In this document: positions 39,445 to 42,136 of the stretch, piece by piece
Layout of the letters: each line of letters opens with the position of its first letter
Numbering within the stretch: position 1 is the first letter of the stretch
NCBI GenBank assembly: GCA_021823685.1
Contig: JAKANL010000010.1
Location: 1 to 42,136 of the forward strand
Direction of reading: 5' to 3'
DNA: 42,136 nt
Source: a bacterium
GTDB taxonomy: Bacteria > Babelota > Babeliae > Babelales > UBA12409
Notes under the pieces: generated by a model
Seen by the model: the letters and a program-made list of their open reading frames with translations, nothing else
Database searches by the model: none
What the model was told of the DNA's origin: nothing
Translations under genes and position numbers: made by a program

Positions 39445-41580
39445 ATGAAAAGTACCCGTATCTTTTTAGTAGTAAGCTGCTCTTTGTGGGCCGCCACGTA
39501 CGGCCAACAAGCCTCGCAAAGCCCACAAAAGGCCGTACCGCAAGCGGCTCCACAAGCCATCCCCCAAGCAAGCCCAGCCGATATCCAAAAGCAAATTGAA
39601 AGCTTTGTTGATTCTAAAGAATTTAAAGAGATGCAAGAACAGTTAAATCCGGGCATGGGAGAAATGAGCAAAGAAGCCAAAGATGAATTCATCAAGCAAA
39701 CCATGCAAATGTACGACTACATGCAAAGCTTGCCCGAAGAAGAACAGCAAAAGATGGCTCAGTCCATTGAACAAGACGTTCAAAGAATGCTTCAGCAACA
39801 GCCTGCTCAGCAAGCAGAAAGCCAACAGATACAAGAACAGCTTCCAACACAAGATCAGCCCGGCCCAAGTGCGCTAAAACCACCCGTCATTTCGACGAGT
39901 GACGTTGAAACGGGAGAGCCAAAACAGCTTCTAGAAACGTATGTTGATATGCTTGAAGATATCAATGTCACATTCGCCAACTTGCTTCGCGTAACCACGG
40001 ATAACAAGCGCGAACATCAGTGGACCAAGATACAGCCAGAAGTGGGAACAACGCTTGCGTATGTTAAGACGATTGTAGGCAGTGAAGCCCTGCTCAAAAG
40101 TTTTGCTTCAGCTGAGTTTAATGTCTTACACAACCAGATAGGCGGTATCGTTGATAGTCTACAAAAGCACTATGAACACATGATCACCGCCGATGACGCC
40201 ATGTTACGCAAATTATCCACGGAAGATGCCGCACGCGCACAACCTGTCCCAAAACATAAGAAAAAACAAGCCAAAAAGGCGCGTAACGCTATTATTGATA
40301 TACTCTATAATGAAACACAAAATATTGAGTTTGGCGCTAAAGCTTTTTTTGATAAATATGCGACAGCCAAAGAAAAAGCCCAATTAAAAACAGAATTAGG
40401 CAAACGCATGCCGCAAACACGCCCAACAATGCTCACCAAATCAGGATCAGGCGGCGATGGTTACGGCTCGAGTAGCTATGGTCCGCGCGGCGATTATTAT
40501 TCGCCATACTATGGCGGACAAGGTTCCCAACCAAGTGATAGCGGCCGCTATTCTGATCGTTCAAGCTATGATAAGGGTGGCTTTCCAGGATCTGGTGGCG
40601 CATCATCCAAGTCTGACGGTGTAATTACCGGAACACAAGACGCGGGCAAAAAAGGCGACAAGGGAATCAGCAAACCGGAAGAAGGCAAAAAAGCTGTGGC
40701 TTCCACCGAAAAGGGCGAAAAAATGCCCGAGGGCAAGGGCCAAAAAGAATATAAAGCCATTAAAACAGATATTGATGATTTGAATAAGCTCATCAAAAAG
40801 AATGTCAGCCAAACAGCGGTTGCCAAAACAATCAAAGGGTTAACAAAAATCACCGATCTAGAAAAACTACGCGATGCAAGTTTGGCAATTCAGGATATCA
40901 ATATGGCCCTGACCACCCTGGCGGGCGATGTAAGCAAGTGGTTGCGCACGGTTGATAAGCTCGATGACGACATTAAAAGTAAGTCAAAAAAATCAATTGT
41001 GGATTATCTTAAGGATCAAAAAGAGTTACAAGAGCTTATTGGCATGGCCGGTGCCGCAACACGTGCACCGATAGACGCGTCTCGTCCTGGTGCGCAGGAA
41101 GTCCAAGGGCTTCTCAGCGAATGTACCAAGGGGTACCAAGACCTTCTGCAGATACTCAAGACAGCCGACCCTGTAGCAGTTTTGAAAACCGTACAGGAGG
41201 CGCTTAATACCCTGAACGCGCAGGTCAAATCGGCGATATTAGGCGATGCGGCCGTTAAAAGCGCCATTACCGCTGATCGGACCGTTACCCTTTTACCCGA
41301 CACATTCAAGATAGCCACTCAAGCACTGCAAAATGTTCTTGCGGCATGTAAAACAATAGACGAAACGTTAGATCGCCAAGCGTCGCTGTTATCGACGCAA
41401 GAAAAGGCGGATCTGAGCGCCAAACTTGGTGCGCATCTAAAAGCAAAGAAGGAACTGGTACAACTTGCCGGAATGACGGGAAATATAACGGAAATGCCGG
41501 CGGAAAGTGATTCAAGCGATCAGGCCCAATTAATACGTGCACTGATTACATTCGCGCAGTGGTTTAGGGAACTTGCGTAG
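39445..41580 (+). CDS. Large secreted protein with low-complexity centre
   Basis: A 711-residue protein from the ATG at 39445, which has a GTGGAG ribosome binding site; an upstream in-frame ATG is less likely. Residues 1-20 (STRIFLVVSCSLWAATYG) are a signal peptide. A Gln/Pro/Ala-rich stretch (to about 45) is followed by acidic helices and another Gln-rich segment (about 112-140). Residues 330-392 are rich in Gly, Ser and Tyr (SSSYGPRGDYYSPYYGGQG) and look disordered; a Lys/Glu/Gly-rich part follows. The last 280 residues are helical. No domain recognised. It is monocistronic with its own terminator and lies beside the pseudopilin genes. Confidence 0.85.
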   Translation: MKSTRIFLVVSCSLWAATYGQQASQSPQKAVPQAAPQAIPQASPADIQKQIESFVDSKEFKEMQEQLNPGMGEMSKEAKDEFIKQTMQMYDYMQSLPEEEQQKMAQSIEQDVQRMLQQQPAQQAESQQIQEQLPTQDQPGPSALKPPVISTSDVETGEPKQLLETYVDMLEDINVTFANLLRVTTDNKREHQWTKIQPEVGTTLAYVKTIVGSEALLKSFASAEFNVLHNQIGGIVDSLQKHYEHMITADDAMLRKLSTEDAARAQPVPKHKKKQAKKARNAIIDILYNETQNIEFGAKAFFDKYATAKEKAQLKTELGKRMPQTRPTMLTKSGSGGDGYGSSSYGPRGDYYSPYYGGQGSQPSDSGRYSDRSSYDKGGFPGSGGASSKSDGVITGTQDAGKKGDKGISKPEEGKKAVASTEKGEKMPEGKGQKEYKAIKTDIDDLNKLIKKNVSQTAVAKTIKGLTKITDLEKLRDASLAIQDINMALTTLAGDVSKWLRTVDKLDDDIKSKSKKSIVDYLKDQKELQELIGMAGAATRAPIDASRPGAQEVQGLLSECTKGYQDLLQILKTADPVAVLKTVQEALNTLNAQVKSAILGDAAVKSAITADRTVTLLPDTFKIATQALQNVLAACKTIDETLDRQASLLSTQEKADLSAKLGAHLKAKKELVQLAGMTGNITEMPAESDSSDQAQLIRALITFAQWFRELA

Positions 41581-41612
41581 ATCAAAAGAAGATTCGAGTA
41601 TTATGCGACACC

Positions 41613-41645
41613 AAACCCCCGCAGGTCACGTCGGGGGTTTTTTTT
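41613..41645 (+). terminator. Intrinsic terminator of the large secreted-protein gene
   Basis: AAACCCCCG pairs with CGGGGGTTT around a 10-base loop, followed by a run of T to 41645. It lies 33 bases after the stop codon. Confidence 0.92.
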
Positions 41646-41650
41646 AAAGA

Positions 41651-41680
41651 CCGCTCGCTCGCCCTGAGCCTGTCGAAGGG
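41651..41680. repeat. Intergenic repeat of the CTTCGACA-x-GCTCAG family, copy 2
   Basis: Read on the minus strand it contains CTTCGACAGGCTCAGGGCGA, matching the copy at 27962-27987 at the CTTCGACA and GCTCAG cores. It sits between two convergent genes. Confidence 0.6.
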
Positions 41681-41683
41681 TAT

Positions 41684-41701
41684 AAAAAAGGGGGGCCCCC
41701 T
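41684..41701 (-). terminator. GC-block and T-run, possible terminator of the leftward gene
   Basis: On the minus strand, five G then six C are followed by six T. The stem can form only with a tight loop, so it is a weak candidate. Confidence 0.4.
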
Positions 41702-41721
41702 GAGGTCAGAATATAACCGTT

Positions 41722-42136
41722 TTACTCAGTCTTTTTAGCCATTTCAGGTTTATTGCCTGATGGGCTTGAGGATTGATCATCCATTCGCACAGGAGCTGGC
41801 GCGGCCATTCTTTTTAGTGCCGCCTCAATGGCTAGCCGTTTGACGTCATCGTGCGATACCGGCTTTTCTAAATCGTCCAAGAACATACCGGTAACCAAAA
41901 CCTCTGCTCTTTTCGCTGCGCGGAAATTTTGTTTTTCAATAGGACAAGACATAATTTCTTTTTCTACCGCTTTTTTGATTGCTTCGCGTTTTTCCGGACT
42001 TGCCGTTTGCACCAGATCCCCGATTGGCGCCTGTTCGACATAATCTTGGGCATAGGGGACTAACGCCTCTTTCTTTTTTGGACGAGGAAAATGAATAATA
42101 CCAAACTTACTTTGAAGGTTCGTGTCGGTAATATCG
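41722..42136 (-). CDS. C-terminal part of a protein of unknown function
   Basis: The frame is open to the end of the window, so the gene starts beyond it; a GTG at 42012 is only internal. About 137 residues are visible. They begin FGIIHFPRPKKKEALVPYA, continue with charged helices (EKREAIKKAVEKEIMSCPIE) and end in a Pro/Ser-rich polar tail (PAPVRMDDQSSSPSGNKPE). No domain recognised. Confidence 0.7.
   Translation of the reverse strand, partial: DITDTNLQSKFGIIHFPRPKKKEALVPYAQDYVEQAPIGDLVQTASPEKREAIKKAVEKEIMSCPIEKQNFRAAKRAEVLVTGMFLDDLEKPVSHDDVKRLAIEAALKRMAAPAPVRMDDQSSSPSGNKPEMAKKTE

Overview
The window looks like a chromosomal segment of a Gram-negative-type bacterium that lives in close association with a eukaryotic host. 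The best fit is a member of Candidatus Dependentiae (TM6), which are parasites or symbionts of protists; this assignment is inferred from gene content, and no 16S rRNA gene is present. Supporting traits are many proteins with N-terminal signal peptides and eukaryote-like domains (ankyrin repeats, TGEKP-linked C2H2 zinc fingers, exostosin-type and GT61/GT77-like glycosyltransferases), an archaeal/eukaryotic-type prolyl-tRNA synthetase, HspR, CarD and RNase Y, and type IV pilin-like proteins. No tRNA, rRNA, CRISPR array, IS element or prophage was seen.

Layout. 1-2040: the 3' end of a helical protein gene, an HspR-like MerR repressor, and a secreted protein. 2037-4808: a leftward operon of two secreted ankyrin proteins and the ATPase YchF. 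4957-6179: two translationally coupled, duplicated genes for secreted C2H2 zinc-finger proteins behind a strong promoter. 6447-8977: dnaK with a good sigma70-type promoter and a HAIR-like (HspR) site, followed by a membrane-anchored protein. 9058-9527 is largely non-coding. 9528-16327: seven consecutive glycosyltransferase-like genes, each with a signal-peptide-like N-terminus, five rightward and two leftward. 16515-27950: a long rightward housekeeping block (carD, miaA, ppiD-like, recA, infC, rpmI, rplT, a coiled-coil gene, zapA, rny, ymdB, an EamA transporter, proS). 28036-29241: a secreted pentapeptide-repeat protein. 29463-32866: xerC/D, dnaN, recF. 32893-33841: a HEPN-MNT toxin-antitoxin pair with a promoter-terminator leader. 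33947-36153: an orphan protein, ruvC and two small secreted or membrane proteins. 36147-39414: dnaB and rplI, then three overlapping pseudopilin genes, all leftward. 39445-41580: a 711-residue secreted low-complexity protein. 41722 to the end: the C-terminal part of another gene.

How the parts fit. Core replication, recombination and translation genes are interleaved with blocks of secreted proteins that look built to meet eukaryotic molecules. The two most unusual blocks are the secreted zinc-finger pair and the island of seven glycosyltransferase-like proteins carrying signal peptides. Nucleotide sugars are cytoplasmic, so such enzymes either act in the host after secretion, face the cytoplasm from an uncleaved anchor, or use lipid-linked donors. 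A second theme is regulation readable in the DNA: the HspR/HAIR pair, an operator-like palindrome inside a glycosyltransferase promoter, a palindrome at the dnaN promoter, and a possible attenuator before the toxin-antitoxin genes.
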